Positions 7,899 to 15,720 of a DNA stretch of 64,000 bases are shown in pieces. Position 1 is the stretch's first letter. Every line of letters starts with the position of its first letter. Both the position numbers and the translations under genes were made by a program. Source of the stretch: Amorphoplanes friuliensis DSM 7358 (GTDB lineage: Bacteria; Actinomycetota; Actinomycetes; Mycobacteriales; Micromonosporaceae); contig NC_022657.1 of NCBI RefSeq assembly GCF_000494755.1, forward strand, positions 9,082,001 through 9,146,000, read 5' to 3'. The notes beneath the pieces were generated by a model. It searched no databases. It was not told where the DNA came from and was given only the letters and a program-made list of their open reading frames with translations.

Positions 7899-10133
7899 AT
7901 GTTCACCTGGTCGACTCATCAGCTCACCGAGTTCTTCACGGCCGTCACCGCCTCCGCCGACGAGAACGCGGCCACCGCCGTCGCGGTGGAACGAGCCGCC
8001 GAAATGGTCGAGGCCGAGGCCGGTGCCGTGGTGCTCGACGAAGAGATCCACAGCGCTTGGGGCTTCGGGCCCGAGGTGCCGGTCAAGGGCCTGCTCGCCA
8101 CCGTTCAGACGCCGGGCACGATCCCGGTGCCGGGCGTCGGCGACCTGTACGCGGTCCCGAGCGCCCTCGGCTCCCACCTGCGCGGCGCGCTGATCGTGGC
8201 TCGGCTGGACGACCCGTTCACTCCCGAGGAACGCCAGATGCTCCAGGGCATGGCCCAGGTGCTCGGTCTGGCCCTGCGCAGCATCCGGGTGCTGCGCGCC
8301 GAGCGGACCCTGCGCGCCGAGCGGGAGCGGGAGGCCGCCGAGCGGCTCGTGCTGCTCGAGCAGGCGCAGACCCGGCGGCTGCTGGTCGAGACGCTGCTGA
8401 CCATCCAGCGCGAGATCTCCAACCGCAAGCCGCTGCCGGAGATCCTGGACGCCGTCACCAGCGGCACCGCCGCACTGTTGGGCGGAGCCCCGGTGGCTCT
8501 GATTCTGGCCGAGGCCGGACGGGCGCGGCGGCTGAGCATCGCGTCGACGTCGGGTGCCGGCGGGTACGACTTCGCCGACCCGGAGGGTTCGCACACCGAG
8601 GCCCGTGAGGCGATGGCGACCGGCGCGGTGATCATGCAGCCGGCGGATCCCGAGGACCCGGAGTGGGGCACGGTCATCGCCGCGCCCGTACGCGTCACCG
8701 GTGAGATGGCCGGCAGCCTGGTCGCCCAGCTTCCGGGTGCCGCCGACCGGTACGCGGAGCAGCGTGATCAACTGGCCGCGTTCGCGCAGCAGGTGAGTCT
8801 GGCGCTGACCGACGCCCGTACGGTGGAAGCGGTCCGCGAGGCGCACCACGACGCGGTGACCGGCCTGCCCAACCGCGGTCTGTTCCTGAAGATCTTCAAC
8901 CGCGTGCTGGCGTCGCGCGCGGCGGCGACCGAGCCGACCAGCGTGCTGTTCATCGACCTCGACCGGTTCAAGGCGGTCAACGACAGCCTGGGTCACGAGG
9001 CCGGTGACCAGCTGCTGGCCGCGGTGGCCGGCCGGATCCGCGGCTGTGTCCGGGCAAGTGACACCACGGCCCGGCTGGGCGGCGACGAGTTTGCCGTCCT
9101 GCTGCACAACTCGCCGGTCGAGGCCGCGACCGCGGTCGGTGAACGGGTCATCTCCGCGATCAAGGAGGCGTTCCGGATCTCCGGGCGGGACATCTTCATC
9201 GGCGCGAGTGTCGGCGTGGCGATCAGCCGGGAACCGACGGCGGACTCGAACGGCCTGCTCAACAAGGCCGACGTGGCGATGTACCGCGCCAAGAAGGACG
9301 GCCCGGGCAAGGTGGTCGTCTACGAGCCGCACATGCACACCGAGGCGCTCAACTACCTGAGCCTGCGCGGCGACCTGCAACGCGCGCTCGCCGAGAACGA
9401 GTTCCGCCTGCAGTACCAGCCCCTGGTACGCCTGGACTCGGGTGACATCGCCGGTGTCGAGGCGCTGATCCGCTGGCACAGCCCCACGCGCGGCCTGGTC
9501 TCGCCGGCCGACTTCATCCCGATCGCCGAGGAGTCGGGGCTGATCGTGGACATCGGCCAGTGGGTGCTGGAGTCGAGTGCCGCGCAGGTGGCGGCCTGGC
9601 GCCGGAACAGCCCGGATCTCACCCTCAACGTCAACGTCTCGGGGCATCAGCTGGTGCATCCGCGGTTCGCCGCGAACGTGACGCGGGCGCTGGCGGTCGC
9701 CGGGCTGCCGTCGAGCGCGGTGACGCTCGAGCTGACCGAGTCGGTGCTGATGAGCGATCCGGACGCGGCCGTCGCCTCGCTGGCGAGCCTGCGGGAGCTC
9801 GGCGTGCAGCTGTCCATCGACGACTTCGGCACCGGGTATTCGTCGCTGGCCTACCTGCGGGAACTCCCCGTCGACGAGCTGAAGATCGACCGCGCGTTCA
9901 TCGCCCGGGCGGAGCTGACCAGCGAGGACCTGGCGCTGGTCCGGACGATCGTCGAGCTCGGGCACATCCTCGGGCTGCGGGTGGTCGCCGAGGGCATCGA
10001 GAACGCGGCGCAACTCGAGGCGCTACGCCGGCTGGGCTGCTCGTACGGGCAGGGTTATCACCTCTGCCGGCCCTCGGACCCGGCCGATCTGCCGAAGATT
10101 CTGGCGGGCGGTCCGGTCGCGCCGCTGGCCTGA
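7899..10133 (+). CDS. GAF-GGDEF-EAL cyclic-di-GMP enzyme
   Basis: A 744-residue bifunctional-type signalling protein. Two GAF-like regions (about residues 10-140 and 165-310) are joined by a coiled linker (RAERTLRAEREREAAERL). The diguanylate cyclase domain follows with an intact GGDEF motif (RLGGDEFAVLL) and an upstream RxxD inhibitory site (RASD). The phosphodiesterase domain has EAL (GVEALIRWH), ELTES, DDFGTGYSSLAYL and AEGIE, so both activities look possible. There is no membrane segment. It follows the FIST gene by 2 bp and is surely co-transcribed with it. Confidence 0.93.
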   Translation: MFTWSTHQLTEFFTAVTASADENAATAVAVERAAEMVEAEAGAVVLDEEIHSAWGFGPEVPVKGLLATVQTPGTIPVPGVGDLYAVPSALGSHLRGALIVARLDDPFTPEERQMLQGMAQVLGLALRSIRVLRAERTLRAEREREAAERLVLLEQAQTRRLLVETLLTIQREISNRKPLPEILDAVTSGTAALLGGAPVALILAEAGRARRLSIASTSGAGGYDFADPEGSHTEAREAMATGAVIMQPADPEDPEWGTVIAAPVRVTGEMAGSLVAQLPGAADRYAEQRDQLAAFAQQVSLALTDARTVEAVREAHHDAVTGLPNRGLFLKIFNRVLASRAAATEPTSVLFIDLDRFKAVNDSLGHEAGDQLLAAVAGRIRGCVRASDTTARLGGDEFAVLLHNSPVEAATAVGERVISAIKEAFRISGRDIFIGASVGVAISREPTADSNGLLNKADVAMYRAKKDGPGKVVVYEPHMHTEALNYLSLRGDLQRALAENEFRLQYQPLVRLDSGDIAGVEALIRWHSPTRGLVSPADFIPIAEESGLIVDIGQWVLESSAAQVAAWRRNSPDLTLNVNVSGHQLVHPRFAANVTRALAVAGLPSSAVTLELTESVLMSDPDAAVASLASLRELGVQLSIDDFGTGYSSLAYLRELPVDELKIDRAFIARAELTSEDLALVRTIVELGHILGLRVVAEGIENAAQLEALRRLGCSYGQGYHLCRPSDPADLPKILAGGPVAPLA

Positions 10134-10238
10134 GACAAAATCACCCTTACGCGTACTTGATCACTGCAGTAGCTTTAAGGCTGTCCCGTTTCGGCTATTT
10201 TGCGGGCTATAGGACATTAATCCGCTGAAAGGCTTGTC

Positions 10239-10535
10239 GTGACACCCTTCGCGCTGCTGTTCTTACTCGCCCTCGCCGGCTCGTCCTGTTTTGCCATCGG
10301 TCGCGCCCTCGGCCGCGGCGAACGTTATGAAAAGGGCTATCGCGAGGGATTCCGCGACGGCGAAACCGGTTCGCTGGCCCGCGCCGCCCGCCTGATCCAG
10401 ATCAACGAGCGCCGGCCCATCGCCCCCGCGCTCGAATCCATGCTGGTGCCCAGCCCCGTGCCCCAGCAACTGCCCGCCCGGTCGGTCAGCCCGGCCGTCG
10501 TGGGGGTCCCGGCCCGTCCCCAACTCGCTCTTTAA
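10239..10535 (+). CDS. Small membrane-anchored protein, hypothetical (98 aa)
   Basis: I do not recognise the family. One N-terminal membrane segment (ALLFLLALAGSSCFAIG) is followed by a basic/acidic stretch with a repeated Gly pattern (GRGERYEKGYREGFRDGETG) and a Pro-rich C-terminus. The GTG at 10239 has a GAAAGG site 7 nt upstream. The 105 bp before it contain AT-rich sequence that probably carries its promoter. It shares a bidirectional terminator with the chitinase gene. Confidence 0.65.
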   Translation: MTPFALLFLLALAGSSCFAIGRALGRGERYEKGYREGFRDGETGSLARAARLIQINERRPIAPALESMLVPSPVPQQLPARSVSPAVVGVPARPQLAL

Positions 10536-10541
10536 AGCACA

Positions 10542-10582
10542 AAAAACGGGGGTACGGCCACACGGCCGTACCCCCGTTTTTG
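10542..10582. terminator. Bidirectional terminator between the 98-aa gene and the chitinase
   Basis: A perfect hairpin (10542-10559 with 10564-10581) is flanked by A-run and T-run, so it terminates both converging genes. Confidence 0.92.
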
Positions 10583-10587
10583 CTGTT

Positions 10588-11697
10588 TCAGCAGTACAGG
10601 TTGCCACCGGGGCTGACACCCAGGATGCTCGTGAACCGGTTGTACGCGTCCACGCGGCTCTGCACCTGCGCGGGGTTACCACCGTTGCACTCGAGCGAGC
10701 CGTTGATGCTGCGGATCGTCTCGCCGAAACCGCGGCTGTTGACCATGGCGTCGTGCGGGGTCATCGAGCCCGGTCCGCGCTGGGTCATCCAGTACCAGAC
10801 AGCGGTCTGGTAGGCCACGGACGACTCGTTCTTGACGCGGTCGGGGTTGTTCAGCAGGTCGATGCCGAGCGCGTCACCCGCGGCCTTGTAGTTGAAGTTC
10901 CAGCTCAGCTGGATCGGGCCACGGCCGTGGTACGCCGACTGGCCGGCCGGGCAGCCGTAGGACTGCGAACGGTCGCAGTACAGCGGCCAGTTCGCCTGGT
11001 TGATCTCCTCGACGTAGACCAGACCGCCGGACTCGTGGTTGATGTTCGCCAGGAAGGCCGCGGCCTCCTGCTTCTTCACCGTGTCGCTGCCCGTGGTGGT
11101 GAACGACGGGAACTTCTTGATCGCGTCGATCAGGCCCGAGTAAGAGTAGAAGCCGATGCGGTTCGGGAACATCTGGTTGAACTGGGCCTCGCTGACCGGG
11201 AAGTTACCCGAGCCGTTGCCCGGCGGCGGAGTGGTGGGGTTGCCACCGCCGCTGCAGTTGAAGACCTCCCAGAACCAGGTGCTGATGACCGGGTCGTAAC
11301 CGGGGTTCTCGTACTTGGCCCGGTAGTAGTTGCCGTTCGTGTACTTCACGATCGAGCCGGCCGCGTAGAACTGTCCCGCGGCCCAGTTCGGGTAGTTGCA
11401 GTTTCCGCCGGGGGGAGGCGGTGTCGTGCCGCCGCCACCACCGCCGCAGGCGCCGTTGTCGGCCCACACTCCGGAGCCACCGGTGCTCGGGGTCTCGCCC
11501 TGGGTCCACCACTTGGCGGTCCAGTTGTGGCCGTTGTAGGAGGCGCGCTGGGTGCCGGTGTAGACGGCGGAGTTGTTGTAGGCGGCGACGCAGGCCTCGG
11601 CCGCGTTCGATGCCGTCATGGGGAGCAGCGCCGCTGCGGCGCCGGCCAGCGCAACGCTGACTGTGGCCACGATCGACAGGAGCCGTTTTTTGGACAT
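10588..11697 (-). CDS. Secreted GH19 chitinase with two carbohydrate-binding modules
   Basis: A 369-residue extracellular endochitinase. A Sec signal peptide (basic MSKKRLL, hydrophobic core, cut after TASNAAEA) precedes two CBM5/12-type chitin-binding modules (VAAYNNSAVYTGTQRASYNG...AKWW and NYPNWAAGQFYAAGSIVKYTNG) joined by Gly/Pro/Thr linkers. The GH19 catalytic domain begins near residue 165 (VSEAQFNQMFPNR); its catalytic acids fit NINHESGG and the following EEINQ, and YHGRGPIQLSWNFNY is the family signature. AAAGGTGAGCC precedes the ATG. A palindrome at 11766-11779 may control it. The GH20 enzyme at 21243 could act on its products. Confidence 0.94.
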   Translation of the reverse strand: MSKKRLLSIVATVSVALAGAAAALLPMTASNAAEACVAAYNNSAVYTGTQRASYNGHNWTAKWWTQGETPSTGGSGVWADNGACGGGGGGTTPPPPGGNCNYPNWAAGQFYAAGSIVKYTNGNYYRAKYENPGYDPVISTWFWEVFNCSGGGNPTTPPPGNGSGNFPVSEAQFNQMFPNRIGFYSYSGLIDAIKKFPSFTTTGSDTVKKQEAAAFLANINHESGGLVYVEEINQANWPLYCDRSQSYGCPAGQSAYHGRGPIQLSWNFNYKAAGDALGIDLLNNPDRVKNESSVAYQTAVWYWMTQRGPGSMTPHDAMVNSRGFGETIRSINGSLECNGGNPAQVQSRVDAYNRFTSILGVSPGGNLYC

Positions 11698-11765
11698 GGC
11701 TCACCTTTCGTGCGTCGGGGGATGCGCACTGGCGCGAGGGGGATGAGGCGAGTGATATCGACTCA

Positions 11766-11779
11766 ACTAGATGTCTAGT
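11766..11779. promoter_or_regulatory. Palindrome in the chitinase/chemoreceptor divergent region
   Basis: ACTAGA and TCTAGT are perfect complements around a central TG, extended outward by TCGACT and AGTCGA. It lies about 70 bp before the chitinase start and 120 bp before the divergent gene. It resembles only loosely the GGTCTAGACC-type sites known for chitin genes of streptomycetes. Confidence 0.4.
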
Positions 11780-11897
11780 CGACAAAACGGCTTCTGTAAA
11801 GAAACTTCAAGGATTAATCTCACGCGGCAACCAGGGCGCTACCGCCGAACACCGGCGGCGGCACCGGCGGACGGCCATCCTGATCGAGGACCCCGCC

Positions 11898-13199
11898 ATG
11901 AAAGGTGCACAGATGACCCAGCTCGGCCGCCTCGTCCCCGACGTGACCCTGTCGGAGCAGGCCTTCGCCGCCCGCCACCGCGTGTTGCGGCTGCTGCTCT
12001 GGCTGCACGTGCCCGTGATCCTGGTGCTCGGCTTCTTCACCGGAGAGCTCAGCCCCGGGCATCACGCGACTCTGCTGCTCGGCGTACTCGGAGGGGTCCT
12101 GATCTGCGGTGTCATCTCCGGAACCGCGGGCACCCAGCGCGGCCAAGCCATCGCCACCAGCGTGGGCTTCATGCTGGCGACCGACGCCGTCGTCCACGCC
12201 GGCGGCGGCATGATCGACCTGCACTTCCACTTCTTCGTGGTGATCGCACTGATCGGCCTCTACCAGGAATGGATCGCCTTCGCGTTCGCCGTGTTCCTGG
12301 TCGCCGTCCACCACCTCGGCATCGGCCTCCTCGCACCCGAGCTGGTCTTCGCCCACACCCAGCACACCACCGGCAGCATCCTGGGCCGCGCCGTACTGCA
12401 CACCTTCTTCGTGCTGGCGATGGCCGCCGCACAGATCACGTACTGGCACTTCGACGCGGCCGCCCGGCGCGAAAACGAGCGCCGGCAGGCAGACCAGGCC
12501 GAGGAGAGCGCCGGACAGCTGCGCGCCGCGGCCATGGAGGCCGAGCGCCGCGAGGAAACGGCCCGCGCCGAGGCCACCTCCCAGCTCGAACGCGCCGAGC
12601 AGATGGCCGTACGCCTCGAGCACGTCCTCCAGCGCACCAGCGACACCGGCGCCCGCCTGCGCACCGACGCCGACGAGGCGCTGAGCGGCTTCGAATCCGC
12701 CCTGTCCGACGTCGCGCGTACCGTCGAGCACGCCAGCGACCAGGTCGGCACCACCCTGACCGACGCCGACGTGGCCCTGAAATCACTCGAGGAACTCCGC
12801 ACGTCGGTGGCCGACATCGCCACGATCGCCAACCTGATCCAGGCCGTCGCCGACCAGACCAACCTCCTGGCCCTGAACGCGACCATCGAAGCGGCCCGCG
12901 CCGGCGAGGTCGGCAAGGGCTTCGCGGTCGTCGCCGGCGAGGTCAAGCAGCTCGCCGGTCAGACCGCCACTGCTACCGCCCGGATCGAAGCCACGGTCAA
13001 CGAGGTCACCACCGGTGCGGCCGCGGTCGGCGCGGCGGTCTCGGGCATGACCAGCCGGCTCAGCTCGGTCGCCGACGCGCAGCGCCTGGCGTCGGCCGTC
13101 ATGGGTGAGCAGGTCACGCTGGCCGCCCAGACACGTGGCCTGGTCACCACCGCCGCCGACGAGGTGGCGCGCTCGGCTTCCGAGGTCAGCGTTCGCTGA
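11898..13199 (+). CDS. Methyl-accepting chemotaxis protein-like receptor
   Basis: A 433-residue membrane receptor. The N-terminal half has about five to six hydrophobic segments (from VLRLLLWLHVPVILVLGFF to HTFFVLAMAAAQITYW) and no large extracellular loop. A long coiled coil (RRENERRQADQAEE...) leads to the signalling domain with the conserved hairpin tip VADQTNLLALNATIEAARAG and the following GFAVVAGEVKQLA. No che genes lie nearby, so it may signal through a non-flagellar system; this is inference. Two start codons are possible: ATG at 11898 (GAGGA upstream) or the ATG at 11913 (AAAGG upstream). Confidence 0.87.
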   Translation: MKGAQMTQLGRLVPDVTLSEQAFAARHRVLRLLLWLHVPVILVLGFFTGELSPGHHATLLLGVLGGVLICGVISGTAGTQRGQAIATSVGFMLATDAVVHAGGGMIDLHFHFFVVIALIGLYQEWIAFAFAVFLVAVHHLGIGLLAPELVFAHTQHTTGSILGRAVLHTFFVLAMAAAQITYWHFDAAARRENERRQADQAEESAGQLRAAAMEAERREETARAEATSQLERAEQMAVRLEHVLQRTSDTGARLRTDADEALSGFESALSDVARTVEHASDQVGTTLTDADVALKSLEELRTSVADIATIANLIQAVADQTNLLALNATIEAARAGEVGKGFAVVAGEVKQLAGQTATATARIEATVNEVTTGAAAVGAAVSGMTSRLSSVADAQRLASAVMGEQVTLAAQTRGLVTTAADEVARSASEVSVR

Positions 13200-13213
13200 T
13201 CTTCAGGCTTTTC

Positions 13214-13241
13214 GGCGCGGTACCCGGGTGGGTGCCGCGCC
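13214..13241 (+). terminator. Possible terminator hairpin after the chemoreceptor gene
   Basis: A 12-bp stem (13214-13225 with 13230-13241, one G-T pair) has no clear T-run after it. Confidence 0.5.
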
Positions 13242-13330
13242 GCTCTTCTGTCCGCTGCTTTTCTGCTTCCTGCACGTCTCTTTCTGGCGCGCCGCTTTAC
13301 TGCCCACCGCTTTCCCCCGGCGACTTCGGC

Positions 13331-13411
13331 AGCGTCTCCACCGCGTCTCCACCGCGTCTTCGGCAGCATCTTCCGCCGGGTCTCCACCGCGTCTCCACCG
13401 CGTCCTCGGCA
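13331..13411. repeat. Degenerate 11-bp repeats (GCGTCTCCACC)
   Basis: Several copies of GCGTCTCCACC, with variants containing TTCGGCAGC, run directly into the 23-bp array. Non-coding on present evidence. Confidence 0.6.
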
Positions 13412-13595
13412 ACGCCATCCGCCTGGTCTCTGCCGCGCCTTCCGCCTGGTCTCTGCCGCGCCTTCCGCCGGGTCTCCGCCACGCCATCCGCCCGGTCTCC
13501 GCCACGCCATCCGCCCGGTCTCCGCCACGCCATCCGCCCGGTCTCCGCCACGCCATCCGCCGGGTCTCCGTCGCGCCTTCCGCCGGTTGGATGAT
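13412..13595. repeat. 23-bp tandem repeat, about eight copies
   Basis: Units begin at 13412, 13435, 13458, 13481, 13504, 13527, 13550 and 13573. The core is CGCCATCCGCCCGGTCTC with A/T and C/G/T variation; the middle copies are almost identical. Because 23 is not a multiple of three, reading frames through the array shift each unit, so it is probably not coding. The whole stretch 13200-13799 holds no convincing gene. Confidence 0.9.
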
Positions 13596-13799
13596 CTTGG
13601 TTGGCGGGCGGGACGGATCATGCCGTCTGTTTGAGTGACCAACCGGCGACGTTCGGTTCGACCCGGTCCGCGCTCGGCGGAGTCCTCGTCGCGCCTGCGC
13701 GGTTCCGGCGTGTCCGGCGTCGAGGGTGCTCCTTGCGGCGGGGTTCAGGGACCGGGCACCGGCCGCAAACCACCCCCGAGCCGGTCCACAGGAGCACGA

Positions 13800-14537
13800 A
13801 TGTCGTACCCGCCCCAGGATCCGCACCAGCCGCAGCAGCCTTACCAGCCGCCCGCCGCACCCGGCTACGGGCCGCCGCCGCCCGGATATCCGGCGCAGCC
13901 GCCGGTGGCCGCGGCAAAGAAGGGCAAAGGCAAGCTGATCATCGGCATCGTCGGCGGTCTTCTCGGGCTCTGCTGCGTCGGTGGCGTGATCGCCGCGGCG
14001 GTCAACGGGGACGGCGCAGCGGACTCGCTGGGCGAAGCCGCCGCCGCCGAACCAGCCGCACCGAAGAGCACCGCCGCGAAGGCCGCGCCGGCAGCCAAAG
14101 CCACGTCGAAGTCGGCGCCCCCGGCCAAGAAGCCCGCAACCCCGGGCCTCGGCGACCCGGTCCGCGACGGCAAGTTCCAGTTCACCGTCACGAAGCTGGA
14201 CTGCTCCAAGTCCAAGGTGGGCAGCCAGTACCTGAACAAGAAGGCTCAGGGAAAGTTCTGCCTGGTCAGCGTGACCGTCAAGAACATCGGCAAGGAAGCG
14301 CAGCTCTTCAGCGGCTCATCCCAGAAGGCGCTCGACGCCGAGGGCACCGAATACTCGAACGACGGTGCCGCCGAGATCTACGCCAACGAGGACTCCGCGA
14401 CCTTCCTCAACGAGATCAACCCGGGGAACAGCTCCAAAGGCAAGCTGATCTTCGACGTACCCAAGACGACCAAGCTCACCACGCTCGAGCTGCACGACAG
14501 CCCGTTCTCGGGTGGTGTAAAGGTCAGTCTGTCCTGA
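13800..14537 (+). CDS. Membrane-anchored DUF4352 protein
   Basis: A 245-residue exported protein. The cytoplasmic N-terminus is Pro/Gln/Tyr-rich (MSYPPQDPHQPQQPYQPP). One membrane segment follows (IIGIVGGLLGLCCVGGVIAAAV), then an Ala/Lys/Pro linker and a C-terminal DUF4352 immunoglobulin-like domain (GKFQFTVTKLDC...FCLVSVTVKNIGKEAQ). Function unknown; such proteins are common on actinobacterial surfaces. The ATG at 13800 has GGAG 7 nt upstream. The frame is open further upstream but without coding character. Confidence 0.85.
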   Translation: MSYPPQDPHQPQQPYQPPAAPGYGPPPPGYPAQPPVAAAKKGKGKLIIGIVGGLLGLCCVGGVIAAAVNGDGAADSLGEAAAAEPAAPKSTAAKAAPAAKATSKSAPPAKKPATPGLGDPVRDGKFQFTVTKLDCSKSKVGSQYLNKKAQGKFCLVSVTVKNIGKEAQLFSGSSQKALDAEGTEYSNDGAAEIYANEDSATFLNEINPGNSSKGKLIFDVPKTTKLTTLELHDSPFSGGVKVSLS

Positions 14538-14642
14538 CGTCCGGCGCTGCCGGTCCTCCTCGAGGGCCGGCGGCCGGGGCCTTGTCCGGGACCGGTGGCT
14601 GCCGGCCCCGTCCAGGCCGACGGCTGCCGGCCCTCGGCCGAC

Positions 14643-15713
14643 TCAGGAGGAGGACTTGGCGAACTCCGCGGCCAGCAGCTCGGCGATCTGAACGGTGTTG
14701 AGGGCCGCGCCCTTGCGCATGTTGTCGCCGGTGATGAAGAGGTCGAGGGCGCGGGGGTCGTCCATTGCGCGGCGGATGCGGCCCACCCAGGAGGGGTCGG
14801 TGCCGACCGCGTCGATCGGCATCGGGTATTCGCCCGCTTCGGGGTCGTCGACCAGGATGACGCCGGGGGCGTTGCGCAGCACCTGGCGGGCGCCCTCGGC
14901 GTCGACCTCCGAGCCGAAGACCGCGTGGACCGCGATCGAGTGGCCGGTGACGACCGGGACGCGGACGCAGGTGGCCGAGACCTTCAGGTCGGGCAGGCGC
15001 AGGATCTTGCGGGATTCGTTGCGGAGTTTGAGCTCTTCCGACGACCAGCCGTCCGCGGCCAGGTCGCCCGACCACGGCACGACGTTCAGGGCGAGGGGCG
15101 CGGTGAAGGGGCCGAGGTCGTCGCCGACCGCCTGCCGCACGTTGCCGGGGCGTGAGCCGAGGGATCGGTCGCCGGCGACCTTGGTGAGCTGGTCGTGAAG
15201 GGTGTCCACGCCGATCTGACCGGCACCCGACACCGCCTGGTACGACGCCAGCACCAGCTCGCGCAGGCCGTACTCGTGGTGCAGCGGGGCGATCGCCATG
15301 ATCATGGCCATCGTGGTGCAGTTGGCGTTGGCGACGATGCCGCGGGGGCGGCGGCTCAGCTCTTCCTTGTTGACCTCGGGCACGACCAGCGGGACGTCGG
15401 GCTCCATGCGGAACGCCGACGAGTTGTCCACGACGGTGACGCCGCGCTCGACGGCCACCGGTGCCCAGGCCGTCGACACGTCGTCGGGAACGTCGAACAT
15501 CGCCACGTCGACGCCGTCGAAGACGTCCGGGGTGAGCTCGCGGACGATGATCTGCTCGCCGCGGCAGGAGAGTTCCTTGCCGGCCGACCGCGCGGACGCG
15601 ATCAGCCGGATCTCGCCCCAGACGTTGCGGCGTGAGGTGAGCAGCTCACGCATCACCGTGCCGACGGAGCCGGTGGCTCCGACGACGGCAAGCGTGGGCT
15701 GCGACTGCGCCAT
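14643..15713 (-). CDS. asd: Aspartate-semialdehyde dehydrogenase
   Basis: Reduces aspartyl phosphate to aspartate semialdehyde with NADPH, the branch point to lysine, diaminopimelate, threonine and methionine. The 356-residue protein has the nucleotide-binding motif VVGATGSVGTVM and the catalytic Cys in NANCTTMAM. It lies 7 bp after lysC on the same strand, the usual actinobacterial operon. The start is the ATG at 15713; GCGACGG just upstream is a weak ribosome-binding site. Confidence 0.95.
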   Translation of the reverse strand: MAQSQPTLAVVGATGSVGTVMRELLTSRRNVWGEIRLIASARSAGKELSCRGEQIIVRELTPDVFDGVDVAMFDVPDDVSTAWAPVAVERGVTVVDNSSAFRMEPDVPLVVPEVNKEELSRRPRGIVANANCTTMAMIMAIAPLHHEYGLRELVLASYQAVSGAGQIGVDTLHDQLTKVAGDRSLGSRPGNVRQAVGDDLGPFTAPLALNVVPWSGDLAADGWSSEELKLRNESRKILRLPDLKVSATCVRVPVVTGHSIAVHAVFGSEVDAEGARQVLRNAPGVILVDDPEAGEYPMPIDAVGTDPSWVGRIRRAMDDPRALDLFITGDNMRKGAALNTVQIAELLAAEFAKSSS

Positions 15714-15720
15714 CCGTCGC

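Noticed and set aside
7815..10013. 732-residue minus-strand frame over the GGDEF-EAL gene
   Set aside because: Antisense shadow; the plus-strand frame has intact GAF, GGDEF and EAL motifs.
11766..11779. Canonical DasR-type operator at the chitinase
   Set aside because: Only a GTCTAG core is shared and the dyad centre differs from the known consensus; kept as an unassigned palindrome.
13105..13638. Open frames through the 23-bp repeat on both strands
   Set aside because: The repeat length shifts the frame each unit, the products are low-complexity Arg/Pro/Gly strings, and no ribosome-binding site is present.
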